From Bacillota bacterium (lineage in GTDB: Bacteria > Bacillota > Clostridia > Acetivibrionales > DTU013), in contig JAFABI010000010.1 in NCBI GenBank assembly GCA_023426125.1, forward strand, positions 62,001-126,000: 64,000 nucleotides of DNA, written 5' to 3'. How positions within the stretch are numbered: the first letter of the stretch is position 1; each line of letters begins with the position of its first letter. Below, piece after piece: positions 53,613-63,158 of the stretch. The notes below the pieces were generated by a model that was given only the letters and a program-made list of their open reading frames with translations, did no database searches and was not told the DNA's origin. The position numbers were made by a program, and so were the translations under genes.

Positions 53613-54455
53613 CTATCCTTTTATCCCTGTTGTGTTGATGCCCTCGACAATATATTTCTGGAGGAACAGGAAGATCAAAAACACAGGAAGCAAAGAGAGG
53701 AAAGACATGGCAAACATCGCGCCCCAGTCCGTCACCGAATTGGGATCGGCAAATAATTTGAGCGCCACCGATACCGTATACAGCTTGGGTTTTTTAAGAT
53801 ACAGCAGAGGCCCTACGAAATCCTCCCACCTCCAGTAGAAGGAAAAAATAGCAGAGGTGATCATTGCTGATTTTGACAGCGGCATAATGATATGGAAAAA
53901 CATTGTCAGCTTGTCGCAGCCATCCAGCACCGCCGCTTCGTCAAGATCCCTCGGAATCCCTTTGATAAATTGCATGCACAGGAAAATGAAGAAGGCATAG
54001 CCGCCGAAATAAGGAGCGATCAACGGCAGATACGTGTTGATCCATTTCAGCTGACTGAACAGCATGTACTGAGGCACCATGAGGATCTGCACAGGCAGCA
54101 TGAGCGTCATCATCATGCAGGCAAACAGGAATTTCTGACCTTTGAATTTAATCCTTGCAAAGCCATAGGCCACAAACACCGAGCCAAACACCGACAGCAC
54201 CGTCGCTCCGATGGCGACAATGAAGGAACTTTTGAAAAACACTGCAAAGCTGACGCCGCCAAAGCCTTTCCAGCCATTCTGGAAATTTTTGAACACCCAT
54301 TCCTCGGGGAGCAGGCTTCCGACATTGTCGAATATGTCTTTTTGCCCTTTAAATGCGCTGAACATAAGCCAAACGATGGGATAGGTCATAAGGATGGCCA
54401 ATAGCACGCAAACAATATGATGTATCACCGAATTCATCTTCACTTTTTTTAGCAT
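53613..54455 (-). CDS. Carbohydrate ABC transporter permease (MalG-type)
   Basis: 280 residues with six membrane segments; the ATPase-contact loop is DLDEAAVLDGCDKLTMFFHI near 170-190. C-terminus FLQKYIVEGINTTGIKG is typical of the MalG/UgpE group. It pairs with the MalF-type protein whose gene ends 4 bp upstream. No ATPase gene is present in the operon. Confidence 0.9.
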   Translation of the reverse strand: MLKKVKMNSVIHHIVCVLLAILMTYPIVWLMFSAFKGQKDIFDNVGSLLPEEWVFKNFQNGWKGFGGVSFAVFFKSSFIVAIGATVLSVFGSVFVAYGFARIKFKGQKFLFACMMMTLMLPVQILMVPQYMLFSQLKWINTYLPLIAPYFGGYAFFIFLCMQFIKGIPRDLDEAAVLDGCDKLTMFFHIIMPLSKSAMITSAIFSFYWRWEDFVGPLLYLKKPKLYTVSVALKLFADPNSVTDWGAMFAMSFLSLLPVFLIFLFLQKYIVEGINTTGIKG

Positions 54456-54458
54456 TGC

Positions 54459-55355
54459 CTACTCCTTCTCCCCTTCGTAAAATACCCAATACTTTGAAAA
54501 CTTGAAAATAACAACGGTTATGAGTGAAACCACAAGCAAAAGCATCCATGCCATTGCAGAGCCTCTTCCTGCTTCAAAATATTCAAAGGTGGTTTTATAC
54601 ATATGAATCACGTAGAAAAGCGTACTGTCCATCGGTCCGCCTCCCGTTATAATATAGCCCTGGGTGAACATCATAAAGGCCGTGATCATTTGCATAACCA
54701 GATTAAACAGGAAAATCGGCGATATGAGAGGTATGGTGATGTGTAAAAATTTCCTGAAGGAACCCGCTCCGTCAATATTTGCCGATTCATAATACATTAT
54801 AGGTATATTTTTAAGGCCGGCTAGAAATATCAGCATCGGAGAACCGAACTGCCAGATGGCCATGATAATCAGGCTCCAGATAGCGGTATCCTTGTTACCC
54901 AGCATTGAATATTGCTGCTCTATTCCCAAGCCCAGCAGAAGAGCTTCCAATGCACCGTTTTTCCCAAAAATGGTTTTCCATACGATTGCTATCGCAACGC
55001 TCCCGCCGATAATGGACGGCAAATAATAAAGCGAACGGTATATGCCCTGTCCGGAGTGTTTTTTTACCAGCAGCTGGGCGATGAAAAACGCAAAGATCAG
55101 CCGCAGCGGCGCTGATACAAATGCATATAAAAACGTCACCTTTACCGAGCCCCAAAACTTTTTGTCCGCTGTCAGCAGATAGCTGTAGTTCTCGAGGCCA
55201 ATGTACTTCGGCGCCGATAATATGTCAAAATCCGTAAAAGAGTAATTCAGCGACATGATTACGGGAAAAACTGTAAAAACTAAAAAACAAATCAGCCATG
55301 GACTTATAAAAAAATATCCATAAATATTGTCTTTTAATTTGTTGTTGATGTTCAT
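54459..55355 (-). CDS. Carbohydrate ABC transporter permease (MalF-type)
   Basis: 298 residues from ATG 55355, with AGGAAAT just before it; an open frame extends 18 codons upstream. First membrane segment FISPWLICFLVFTVFPVIMS, then typical MalF loop YYESANIDGAGSFRKFLHIT near 185-205. It is the third gene of the operon, after the Gfo/Idh and binding-protein genes; the tandem palindromic repeats lie between it and the binding-protein gene. Confidence 0.9.
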   Translation of the reverse strand: MNINNKLKDNIYGYFFISPWLICFLVFTVFPVIMSLNYSFTDFDILSAPKYIGLENYSYLLTADKKFWGSVKVTFLYAFVSAPLRLIFAFFIAQLLVKKHSGQGIYRSLYYLPSIIGGSVAIAIVWKTIFGKNGALEALLLGLGIEQQYSMLGNKDTAIWSLIIMAIWQFGSPMLIFLAGLKNIPIMYYESANIDGAGSFRKFLHITIPLISPIFLFNLVMQMITAFMMFTQGYIITGGGPMDSTLFYVIHMYKTTFEYFEAGRGSAMAWMLLLVVSLITVVIFKFSKYWVFYEGEKE

Positions 55356-55412
55356 ATTTCCTATCCCCACTGTCCTTGTTTTTATAACCCGATGGAATTC
55401 AATGTCCAAATG

Positions 55413-55446
55413 TGTGCGACAGGGGACGGTTCTTCACTGTCGCACA
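55413..55446. repeat. TGTGCGACAG hairpin
   Basis: TGTGCGACAG (55413-55422) and CTGTCGCACA (55437-55446), perfect 10-bp arms with GGGGACGGTTCTTCA between them. A similar GGGGACAG-type spacer occurs in the 30.9 and 42.7 kb repeats. Confidence 0.7.
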
Positions 55447-55468
55447 GAATGGAGAGCATACTTTCACC

Positions 55469-55755
55469 CTCAGGTGCGCCGCCCTGCGGCATGGGCATTG
55501 GTATAAATGCAGAGGCCGCCACCGGTCGTCCGGCAGATGTTTGGCATAGTTTGCATTCGCGGACGCGCGATGCGCGCCCCTACACTTTTTCTTGCTCAGA
55601 TGTGCCACCGTGCAGCATGGGCATCGGTATGAAAATGGGCACCTATAGGGGCGGCCATCGACCGTCCGGCAGCTGTTTGATATAGATTGCACTTTGCGGA
55701 CGCGCAATGCGCGCCCTTACACTTTTTCTTACTCAGATCTGCCACTCTGCAGCAT
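55469..55755. repeat. Tandem palindromic repeat units
   Basis: Three starts of the same unit, each with CTCAG: 55469, 55595 and 55732 (the last cut off by the binding-protein gene). Each full unit, 126 and 137 bp, carries a GGCATGGGCATTGG-like segment, a CCGTCCGGCAG segment, the GGACGCGCNATGCGCGCC palindrome and a TACACTTTTTCTT end. No gene is found in the 345-bp gap. Confidence 0.8.
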
Positions 55756-57099
55756 TTATTTGCTTCCAAGTATGCTTGTCGCTTCTTTTCTAAAGGTTTC
55801 CGCGGCTTCCGCCGGTGTGATTTGTTCATAAAGAACCTTCTCTTCAAGATCCTGCAGCAATTCTACCACCTGTCCCGCGCCTTCGGGGTCCGGTTTGTTA
55901 ATCGGGCTGGAATGCTCCTGTGCATAGTCGAGCAAATCAAAGATCGCCTTGCTCGTTTCATTCAGATCGGGCTTTAACGCCTCACGGATGGCCGAGGAAA
56001 TCGGAACGCCGCGTTCACCCATCATCACTTTATTTGCATCAACGTTATTTGTAAGGTAGTTAATAAGCAGTGCGCACTCGGAAGCATATTTAGTGCCGGC
56101 TGATATACTGGAGAACATGGATGGTTTAATGTAAAGGCCTTTATCGGCATCAGGTCCGAACACAGGAGCTACCTTGATCGTATCTTCGGTAGCATTCGCT
56201 ACGGCGGCCGCCGCATTACTCCAATAGGTAACCATTGCAGCCTTGCCGCGGACAATCAGGCTGTCTTCCGTACCGGAAGCCTGTTTTGCAACATCGGGTG
56301 TCGGCAGCAATTTTTCCTTGACCAGGTCCAGGCGTCTCTGGAAGCATTCCTCCATGATGGAATCGTCTTCGTATCCAAGGCCTGCGCCTGTCTGACTGTA
56401 TAATGTGGCGCCTTTTGTCCGCAGGAAATAGAGGACATGGTCTTCGAAGTTTGTGAGATCGCAGCCATAGATTCCCAGCTTGTCCTTGAAGGTGCGGCTG
56501 ATATTTACAAAATCGTCATAATTCCAGCCAAAATCCGGTTCTTCCAACCCTGCCTCCTTGAACCTGTTCAAATTATAGATAACGGAAAAGCAGTTCATTC
56601 CCATCGGTACGCCGTACAGCTTGCCGCCGACTTTGCCTCCGGAAAGCGTTGTATCTGCGACATCACTTAGATTCAATTCATTTCCAATGAATCCGTCAAG
56701 CGGCATAAGAAGATTCTTTCCTACATATGTCTCCAGGTAACGGTAATCGTGCTGGAGCATGTCCGGCATATCGCCGCCTGCGATCTGGGTCGACAGATTC
56801 TCCCAATACACATCCCAGCCTACGTATTCGCTTTCGACAGTAACCCACGGATACTCTTTTTCAAACAGTTCAACAACTTTTAGCGTTTGATCGTTTCTTG
56901 CCTGTGAACCCCACCAGGAATAGCGCATTGTTATAGGTTCCTTGGCCGCATTGTCCGAAGTTTGTGCCGCCCCCGGACCTGCCGATGTACCTGAAGCCGT
57001 TGTTGTCGGCGAAGTCCCGCTATTTCCGCAGCCCGCTATTAAAACGGATGCCATGACAGCTACCAGCAATATCGCCCAAATTCTACTTCTGAGTCTCAT
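55756..57099 (-). CDS. Extracellular sugar-binding lipoprotein (MsmE/UgpB-type)
   Basis: 447 residues from ATG 57099, GGAGG 11 nt upstream; the frame is open 21 codons earlier. Lipobox LIAGC with cysteine 24, then a Thr/Ser/Gly-rich linker. The family 1 binding domain has EKEYPWVTVESEYVGWDVYW near 80-100 and MGMNCFSVIYNLNRFKEAGL near 165-185. It is the second gene of the third operon. Its 3' flank runs directly into tandem palindromic repeats. Confidence 0.9.
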   Translation of the reverse strand: MRLRSRIWAILLVAVMASVLIAGCGNSGTSPTTTASGTSAGPGAAQTSDNAAKEPITMRYSWWGSQARNDQTLKVVELFEKEYPWVTVESEYVGWDVYWENLSTQIAGGDMPDMLQHDYRYLETYVGKNLLMPLDGFIGNELNLSDVADTTLSGGKVGGKLYGVPMGMNCFSVIYNLNRFKEAGLEEPDFGWNYDDFVNISRTFKDKLGIYGCDLTNFEDHVLYFLRTKGATLYSQTGAGLGYEDDSIMEECFQRRLDLVKEKLLPTPDVAKQASGTEDSLIVRGKAAMVTYWSNAAAAVANATEDTIKVAPVFGPDADKGLYIKPSMFSSISAGTKYASECALLINYLTNNVDANKVMMGERGVPISSAIREALKPDLNETSKAIFDLLDYAQEHSSPINKPDPEGAGQVVELLQDLEEKVLYEQITPAEAAETFRKEATSILGSK

Positions 57100-57237
57100 A
57101 AATAAAATGACCTCCTTTTTCGTTATACAGGTGACAATAATAATTATATATAAAAATTTCAATGAGTTAAATGAAAAAAACTGTTATAAATGTGCAAAAA
57201 TCAGTAGTCCCGCGATACGAGCCATACCTATTGCAAA

Positions 57238-58320
57238 TCATGAAAAGAGCTTTTTGGCGTTCTCCATGGAAATGATCCTTTTCTCATCTGCCGACTGCTG
57301 TGCGCATATTGCTGCATAAGCATTGCGGAAGGACTCCTCAACATCCAGAAGCCCTGTTCCCTTCCCTTCCAGGGAATGAACAAAATCCTCAAATATGAAG
57401 GGCGGCTTCTCTTGAGGAACGGGAACCGTTCCATCGTTTTCTTTGTTGATAAGACGTACTTCATGGTCGCCATCTCTGCGTATAACCTCAAGAATCCCCC
57501 CGGTACCAACGACGCGCATGCGGTCATCATCATGGGAATGCGTATTTTCGGGGCGGTAATAGTCCGTGGAAACAGTTGCAAGAATATCATCCTCCAGCTC
57601 AAAGCACGATGCCGTAATCATTTCCATTTCCCCATGTCCGCAGTTATCCGCCCTGGACTGTTGGGAAAAGACAGACAGCATTTCTTTCCCTGTTGCCATA
57701 CGGATCATATCGATGGAATGAATGGTCACCCAAGGAATCGTTCCGCCATAATACCTCCTTTCCTTGTAAAAAGACAAACGGGTTCCAAGTCTGTATGACT
57801 TCTGGCAGTTTACCATCCTTACCTTGCCGATCTCCCCCCTCTCAATAAGCAATTTTGCAGTATAATACCACGGATCATAGCGTACGGTGTCCATAGCCCA
57901 TAGGATTTTGCCTGATTTTTTTACGCATCCGTAAAGGTCCGACAGCTCGTCGAGCTTTACAGCAATAGGCTTATCGGCGTATACATGGATTCCCCGGAGC
58001 AGTGCCGCTTTTTCCGCTTCATATCTCTCCGTAAAACGCCCGTCTACCACCAGGATATCCGGTTTCCCGGTATCCAGCATTTCCTCCAGGGTAGGATACT
58101 CTACAGGATCGCATACGGAGCCGCTGCCGCCGTTCCTTGCATGGATCTCCCAACCGTCCGGATAGCTTCCCGACGCTTTTCCTGCAAAAAGCTTCAGCTG
58201 TCCCATGTCTTCCCCGGGAAAGCTTTTGCAGTATCCCGCAAACTCCAGGCCGGGAATTTTATCCTTCGCTAAAAATGCTGTAAAAAAATGGCCTGTGTTG
58301 CCATAAAAGCATACTTTCAT
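57238..58320 (-). CDS. Gfo/Idh/MocA family oxidoreductase
   Basis: 360 residues. The N-terminal nucleotide motif is unusual (CFYGNTGHFFTAFLA), and ADKPIAV near 125 replaces EKP. C-terminal GGTIPWVTIHSIDMIRMA near 200-220 has the usual conserved His/Asp. First gene of the third operon, divergent from the sensor kinase at 58671. Like its operon partner at 50439 it lacks the classical GxGxxG, so it may use a modified cofactor-binding mode. Confidence 0.82.
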   Translation of the reverse strand: MKVCFYGNTGHFFTAFLAKDKIPGLEFAGYCKSFPGEDMGQLKLFAGKASGSYPDGWEIHARNGGSGSVCDPVEYPTLEEMLDTGKPDILVVDGRFTERYEAEKAALLRGIHVYADKPIAVKLDELSDLYGCVKKSGKILWAMDTVRYDPWYYTAKLLIERGEIGKVRMVNCQKSYRLGTRLSFYKERRYYGGTIPWVTIHSIDMIRMATGKEMLSVFSQQSRADNCGHGEMEMITASCFELEDDILATVSTDYYRPENTHSHDDDRMRVVGTGGILEVIRRDGDHEVRLINKENDGTVPVPQEKPPFIFEDFVHSLEGKGTGLLDVEESFRNAYAAICAQQSADEKRIISMENAKKLFS

Positions 58321-58670
58321 TATTTCCTCCTTCGATTCTTTTATTTTTGTTCTGCTTTACCCCAAAGGTTTGGAACAATTGCCAGCCTCACAGGTTATCC
58401 GATATCATACTTGTACAAGTCTGAAAAAGCCTGAAAACGCCTTGTAGCAGAAAGAGATCGTAAAATTTTCAGGTTTAGATTTATTATAACACTTATTTTT
58501 TTTATATCCATAAGTCATGAGATCCACCTCTGTTTTTTATCTATTTATACCGGAAATATGCAAATCTTCCTCTTCTTAAGGGTTTGTTTCCTAAGACGGA
58601 ATCGTATATAATATAACCAGGACATGCGATTGGCAGTGTGCCGGCCATTCATTGTGCGGAGGAATATTTG
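58321..58670. promoter_or_regulatory. Divergent control region of third operon and its sensor genes
   Basis: 350 bp with promoters for both directions. Toward the plus strand TTGTTT (58584-58589), 17-bp spacer and TATAAT (58607-58612). Toward the minus strand a T/A-rich run at 58480-58510 gives no single clear box. No gene seen. Confidence 0.55.
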
Positions 58671-60518
58671 ATGGAAAAAAATTTTGCTTTATCATTGGTT
58701 CGTCCACTATTCCGTGTACTGCACGGCTTAAAGAAGAAATTCCGCAATTTGAAGCTTCGATGGAAAATTCTTTTATTTGCTGTTTCAATATTAATGATCA
58801 GCGGTATTGCATTTACCCTGCTATTTAATTATTCCCTCAGAATTTTCAGTAAACAATTGTATACGGATGCCGCTGACATACTCACCCTTTCAACGCAAAA
58901 TATCGAAAATGAAATGCAGCACCTTGGAAATACGGTATCCGAGCTTACTACCTCCTCCATTATCCAGGAAACGATCCGTTCCATCGAATCGGCTCATTCC
59001 GTCTATGAAGAATACACCCGTCGCCAAAATCTTATGAATCGGATCTTTACATCCTTAAACAAAAAAAAATATATTCTTTCGGTCCATTATATCGATCCGA
59101 ATTTCCGCATAAATTCCGTCGGTTCCGATACATCCACATCCCTTAACGACAAGGCGGAGCACTTTTATAAAAAAGCCTTTGAACAGAACGGTAAACCGGT
59201 ATGGATCAATCCCAACAGCTCGGATGAAGCCTTGATCCTGCTTTGCCCCATTCGTGAGGTTAATGGTCTGAGCCTCAGGGAAATGGGGGTGATCGCCGTA
59301 AGACTCCAGATATCCAAGCTTGTACAGTATACAATGGATATAAATAAGAACAAAAATGAAAATTTCTATATTTATACCGGAAACTACAAGCTATACCATT
59401 ATGGCAATGCGGAGGACGGGCTGGACCTGTCAAAGGTCTCCGGCAATGAACCTTATTCGATTTATTCAAAGGGAGGCAAAAGGAGCTTTGTTGTAAAAAT
59501 GGATTCAAACTATTGCGGCTGGAGCTTTTTTTACTCGATTCCCTATGATTCTATTTTCCTTAAATTCCAATCGGCAATAAAAGCGGCCGGCCTGTTTTAT
59601 TCCGCCATTTTCTTCCTTCTGGTCGTCCTGTCCATTTTGCTGTCCGACAGTATAACAAAGCCTTTGAATTCCCTCATCAACAAGATGCAAAGCATCTCTA
59701 AAATCAACTTTACAACCTCGAATATTTCTCTTGGGGTGAACGACCGGAAAGACGAAATCGGTTTATTAAAAGAGAACTATCAGGCTATGCTTAAGGAAAT
59801 TGAAAACCTGATCCAGGAAAATTATATAAAGCAGTTGACCATCAAGGATACGCAATACCGTTCCCTGCAGGCAAAAATCAACCCTCATTTCATCTATAAC
59901 ACGCTGGATTCCATCTATTGGATGGCGGCAAATGAAAAGAATCCGGACATATCGGTGATGGTTTTTTCCCTGGGGCAGCTTCTGCGGGAATCCGTAAAAA
60001 GCTCCGATAATTATAAATACCTTATAACACTCCGGGAGGAGCTTGAAATACTAAGCCATTACGTAAACATTCAAAAGATACGCTTCAAGGAACACCTGGT
60101 GTTCAAAGAAAACATTGATGCCTCCCTGCTCCACTGCATGATACCAAGGATGACCCTGCAGCCCATTGTGGAAAACTCCATAAAATATGGCGTCGAAAGC
60201 ATTGCAGGTGATTGCGTTATTGAGCTTGGCATAGACAGAATTGAAAACAAATTGAATATTACAATAAAGGACAATGGCGTCGGCGTAGACCCTCAGTTGA
60301 TTGAGAAGCTGCAAAGCGGAAAATATACTCCGAAAGGAACGGGTATAGGCTTGTCCAATATCCTTTCAAGACTTGAACTTATCTACGGTCACGAGGGAAG
60401 GCTTAAAATCCGGAATGCATTGCCGAAAGGCTGTATTGTAGAATTGACAATCCCGATAAAGCTTGAGGAGGAAGAGGCTGAATTTTTACCGGCAATGCAA
60501 AATGAAATCGGTGCATAA
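58671..60518 (+). CDS. YesM-type sensor histidine kinase
   Basis: 615 residues from ATG 58671, GGAGG 8 nt upstream. Two membrane segments (about 34-54 and 305-326) enclose the sensor domain. The kinase box QAKINPHFIYNTLD has His at about 406. The ATPase domain has VENSIKYGVE, DNGVGVD and GTGIGLSNILSRLELIYG. It is followed after 35 bp by its regulator. It is placed to control the third operon, which diverges from it. Confidence 0.92.
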   Translation: MEKNFALSLVRPLFRVLHGLKKKFRNLKLRWKILLFAVSILMISGIAFTLLFNYSLRIFSKQLYTDAADILTLSTQNIENEMQHLGNTVSELTTSSIIQETIRSIESAHSVYEEYTRRQNLMNRIFTSLNKKKYILSVHYIDPNFRINSVGSDTSTSLNDKAEHFYKKAFEQNGKPVWINPNSSDEALILLCPIREVNGLSLREMGVIAVRLQISKLVQYTMDINKNKNENFYIYTGNYKLYHYGNAEDGLDLSKVSGNEPYSIYSKGGKRSFVVKMDSNYCGWSFFYSIPYDSIFLKFQSAIKAAGLFYSAIFFLLVVLSILLSDSITKPLNSLINKMQSISKINFTTSNISLGVNDRKDEIGLLKENYQAMLKEIENLIQENYIKQLTIKDTQYRSLQAKINPHFIYNTLDSIYWMAANEKNPDISVMVFSLGQLLRESVKSSDNYKYLITLREELEILSHYVNIQKIRFKEHLVFKENIDASLLHCMIPRMTLQPIVENSIKYGVESIAGDCVIELGIDRIENKLNITIKDNGVGVDPQLIEKLQSGKYTPKGTGIGLSNILSRLELIYGHEGRLKIRNALPKGCIVELTIPIKLEEEEAEFLPAMQNEIGA

Positions 60519-60553
60519 TTAAAACCGTTCACGGTGAGGTGTAAGGAGCTGCC

Positions 60554-62128
60554 ATGTATAAAGCAATGATTGTCGATGACGAAATAAATATCAGGGAAGG
60601 CATACACAAAAACTGCAATTGGGAGCAATACGGTATCGATAAGGTATATACGGCCCGAAACGGTCAGGAGGCTCTGGAAATCATACGCAATGTAGAGCCT
60701 GACATTGTGATAACGGATGTAAAAATGCCCGAGATGACCGGACTTGAGCTTGTAAAGACAGCTTCGGAGTTATTTCCTGATATTTTGTTCGCCATACTTT
60801 CCGGATACGATGAATTTGAGTTTGCACAGGAAGCATTGAAATACCATGTACAGGATTATATCTTAAAGCCCTGCAGCATCGAAACGATCCACCAGCTTCT
60901 TCAAAAACTCACCGACCGGCTTGAGCAGCGCGGCAAAAAGCAGCAATATATACAAACCATGAAAGACAATTATATAAAGGTTAAAAGCCAGCTGCAGGGA
61001 CAGATCATAAGGGATTACATCACAAATTCAACCGTTATCAATAAGGAGACCTTAAACCAATTGGATTTCGGAGTGATCAGGGAAGCCGACCTTCGTCTGC
61101 TGATATTCAGGATTGACGGGCTTGAGGACCAGTCCAGCCTGCTTGCTTTGAAGGAAATGTGCAGGGAATACTTTTCACACAGCCACACCTTGTTTTTATG
61201 TTCCTTAAATTACAAGCACCTCCTGATACTTACGGAATATTATTCGTTTACCGTTCTGAACCAGGAGCTTAAGGAAATCCGCGCTCTGCATTCGCAGTAC
61301 TATGACAAGCCGATCACCATTGCAATAAGTGAAAAGACCCTTTTTGAAAGGCTTAAAACCACCTACAATAATCTTCTCATCTGCATGGAAAGCTCGTTTT
61401 ACAAGGGGGACGGCAACACCATCACAACCTTTGATATGCCGGGACAATCGGCGATTTTTACGGACAATTTTGATATTGATTATGTGATTCTGGCGATAAA
61501 AAGCGGTAATCAGGCAGAAGCCTCCAAACTGCTGGAAACTCTTTTTCAAAAGCTTAACAACCCTTCCTTCGGCATTGCACAGATTAAAGCCTACGCCATT
61601 GAACTGTATGTTTCCATCATCCAACAGGCGGAAAAGGATCAAATCACCAATTACTTAAGCGGTATTGCGGCGATCATGGAAAATTCAAATCTTTCCTCCA
61701 TAAAGGAAATACTTTTAACCATTTCAAAGGAAATTATTGAAAACTATTATAAAAATGTCCAAAAGCGCCAAAACGAACTGATTTGCAAGATGGATAAGCT
61801 GATCGAGGAGCACCTGTATGACGAAAAGCTCTCCCTGAACTTCGTCGCCCATGAGATCCTGTTTGTAAACGTGGATTATCTGGGAAAACTTTTCGGCTCG
61901 GCGAAAAACGAAAAATTTTCCCGATACATCACCCGAAGACGCATTGAAAAAGCACAAAGCCTGTTCCTCCAAAACAATAATATCCAAGTCACCGAGGTGG
62001 CTCTTCAAACAGGTTTTGGAAACAACACCCAATATTTCAGCAAGGTATTCAAAAGCTATACCGGCTATGCCCCAAAGGAATATAAAAACAAGTTTTTCAA
62101 TCCTGCCGCCGATAGATCCGGTGAATAG
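60554..62128 (+). CDS. YesN-type response regulator with AraC output domain
   Basis: 524 residues. Receiver domain with phosphoacceptor Asp 55 (ITDVKMP). A long variable linker, then an AraC domain with HTH motifs (LNFVAHEILFVNVDYLGKLF, IQVTEVALQTGFGNNTQYFSKVF) and GYAPKEYKNK. It is the second gene of the sensor operon and its stop is 36 bp from the stop of the convergent aldolase gene. Confidence 0.92.
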   Translation: MYKAMIVDDEINIREGIHKNCNWEQYGIDKVYTARNGQEALEIIRNVEPDIVITDVKMPEMTGLELVKTASELFPDILFAILSGYDEFEFAQEALKYHVQDYILKPCSIETIHQLLQKLTDRLEQRGKKQQYIQTMKDNYIKVKSQLQGQIIRDYITNSTVINKETLNQLDFGVIREADLRLLIFRIDGLEDQSSLLALKEMCREYFSHSHTLFLCSLNYKHLLILTEYYSFTVLNQELKEIRALHSQYYDKPITIAISEKTLFERLKTTYNNLLICMESSFYKGDGNTITTFDMPGQSAIFTDNFDIDYVILAIKSGNQAEASKLLETLFQKLNNPSFGIAQIKAYAIELYVSIIQQAEKDQITNYLSGIAAIMENSNLSSIKEILLTISKEIIENYYKNVQKRQNELICKMDKLIEEHLYDEKLSLNFVAHEILFVNVDYLGKLFGSAKNEKFSRYITRRRIEKAQSLFLQNNNIQVTEVALQTGFGNNTQYFSKVFKSYTGYAPKEYKNKFFNPAADRSGE

Positions 62129-62164
62129 CACTACAGCAAAACTTTGTGCACTGGCCTCCCGGGT

Positions 62165-63130
62165 CTATTTCTTTGGCGTCAGGTGTACGGCAAAACCGCC
62201 TATTTCCTGCTTGAAATATACGGCCACCGGATTCCCGTCAGCGTCCTTCTTGGCATTGTCCAGATCAAGGTCATATCCTCGTGACTGCATATAGGCGACC
62301 GCCCTTTCCACGGAATTCGTGCCGATTGCAATATGCCCGTTTTTCCCCAGAGACGGCTTTTTCATAACTTCAACAATCCTGCCCGCAAAGATGGAGCTGT
62401 TCCCTTCCTTATACTCCAGCCCGAACATCAGACTGAACATTCGGGCAATCTGCGACGCCTGGTCTGCATTTTCACTATTGACGCCGATATGGGCAAGCTC
62501 AAAGCCGAGCATCATTTTAACTGCTTCCCGGGTAAGCTGGGTAATTTTCCCGAATTCACCCGATTTTATCAAAGCGTCGCTTACCATCCAGCTTCCGCCG
62601 CAAGCCAACACCTTCGGAAAGGATAAATATTCATTCAGGTTTTTTTCATTGACCCCGCCGGTGGGTACGAATCTTATTCCGCCATAGGGCGCAGCCATCG
62701 CCTTGATCGTTTTGATTCCCCCCAAAGCTTCCGCAGGGAAAAATTTCACAACCTCAAGACCAAGCTCCAGGGCCTGTTCAATGTCGGATGGATTGGAGCA
62801 GCCGGGAATTACCGGCACTCCCAGTTGGATGCAGTGTCTTACGACCTTTGGGTTGAAGCCCGGACTGACAATGAATTTTGAGCCTGCCTCCACGGCCTTA
62901 TCCGCCTGTTCCGTGGTGAGTACCGTTCCTGCGCCTATCAGCATGTGTGGCATGGCGTCTGTAATGGATTTGATCGCTTTCTCCGCATTGGCGGTACGAA
63001 AGGTTATTTCCGCACAGGCAAGGCCGCCGTCATACAGGGCTTGCGCCAATGGAACCGCCTTGTCCACCTCTTCAATTTTGACTACCGGAATTATTCCTAC
63101 CGCCGAAAGCCGGTTTAGAACTTCATTCAT
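62165..63130 (-). CDS. eda: KDPG/KHG aldolase fused to VOC-like domain
   Basis: 321 residues from ATG 63130, AGGAG 10 nt upstream; a TTG three codons earlier also matches the frame. N-terminal domain (to about 205) is a classical Eda: Glu 41 in CAEITFRT, and Schiff-base Lys 129 in VVKFFPAEALGG. The C-terminal part (MLGFELAHIGVNSENADQ to VYFKQEIGGFAVHLTPKK) is VOC/glyoxalase-like, a fusion known in clostridial aldolases. It cleaves 2-keto-3-deoxy-6-phosphogluconate or a related 2-keto-3-deoxy acid to pyruvate and an aldehyde. A GTTTCA palindrome is upstream of its start. Confidence 0.88.
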   Translation of the reverse strand: MNEVLNRLSAVGIIPVVKIEEVDKAVPLAQALYDGGLACAEITFRTANAEKAIKSITDAMPHMLIGAGTVLTTEQADKAVEAGSKFIVSPGFNPKVVRHCIQLGVPVIPGCSNPSDIEQALELGLEVVKFFPAEALGGIKTIKAMAAPYGGIRFVPTGGVNEKNLNEYLSFPKVLACGGSWMVSDALIKSGEFGKITQLTREAVKMMLGFELAHIGVNSENADQASQIARMFSLMFGLEYKEGNSSIFAGRIVEVMKKPSLGKNGHIAIGTNSVERAVAYMQSRGYDLDLDNAKKDADGNPVAVYFKQEIGGFAVHLTPKK

Positions 63131-63158
63131 AAGATACAAACTCCTTCTACGTCAAGTT

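Noticed and set aside
55392..55847. Frames through the 55.4-55.8 kb repeats on both strands
   Set aside because: They are translations of the tandem palindromic repeats and part of the binding-protein gene in other frames.
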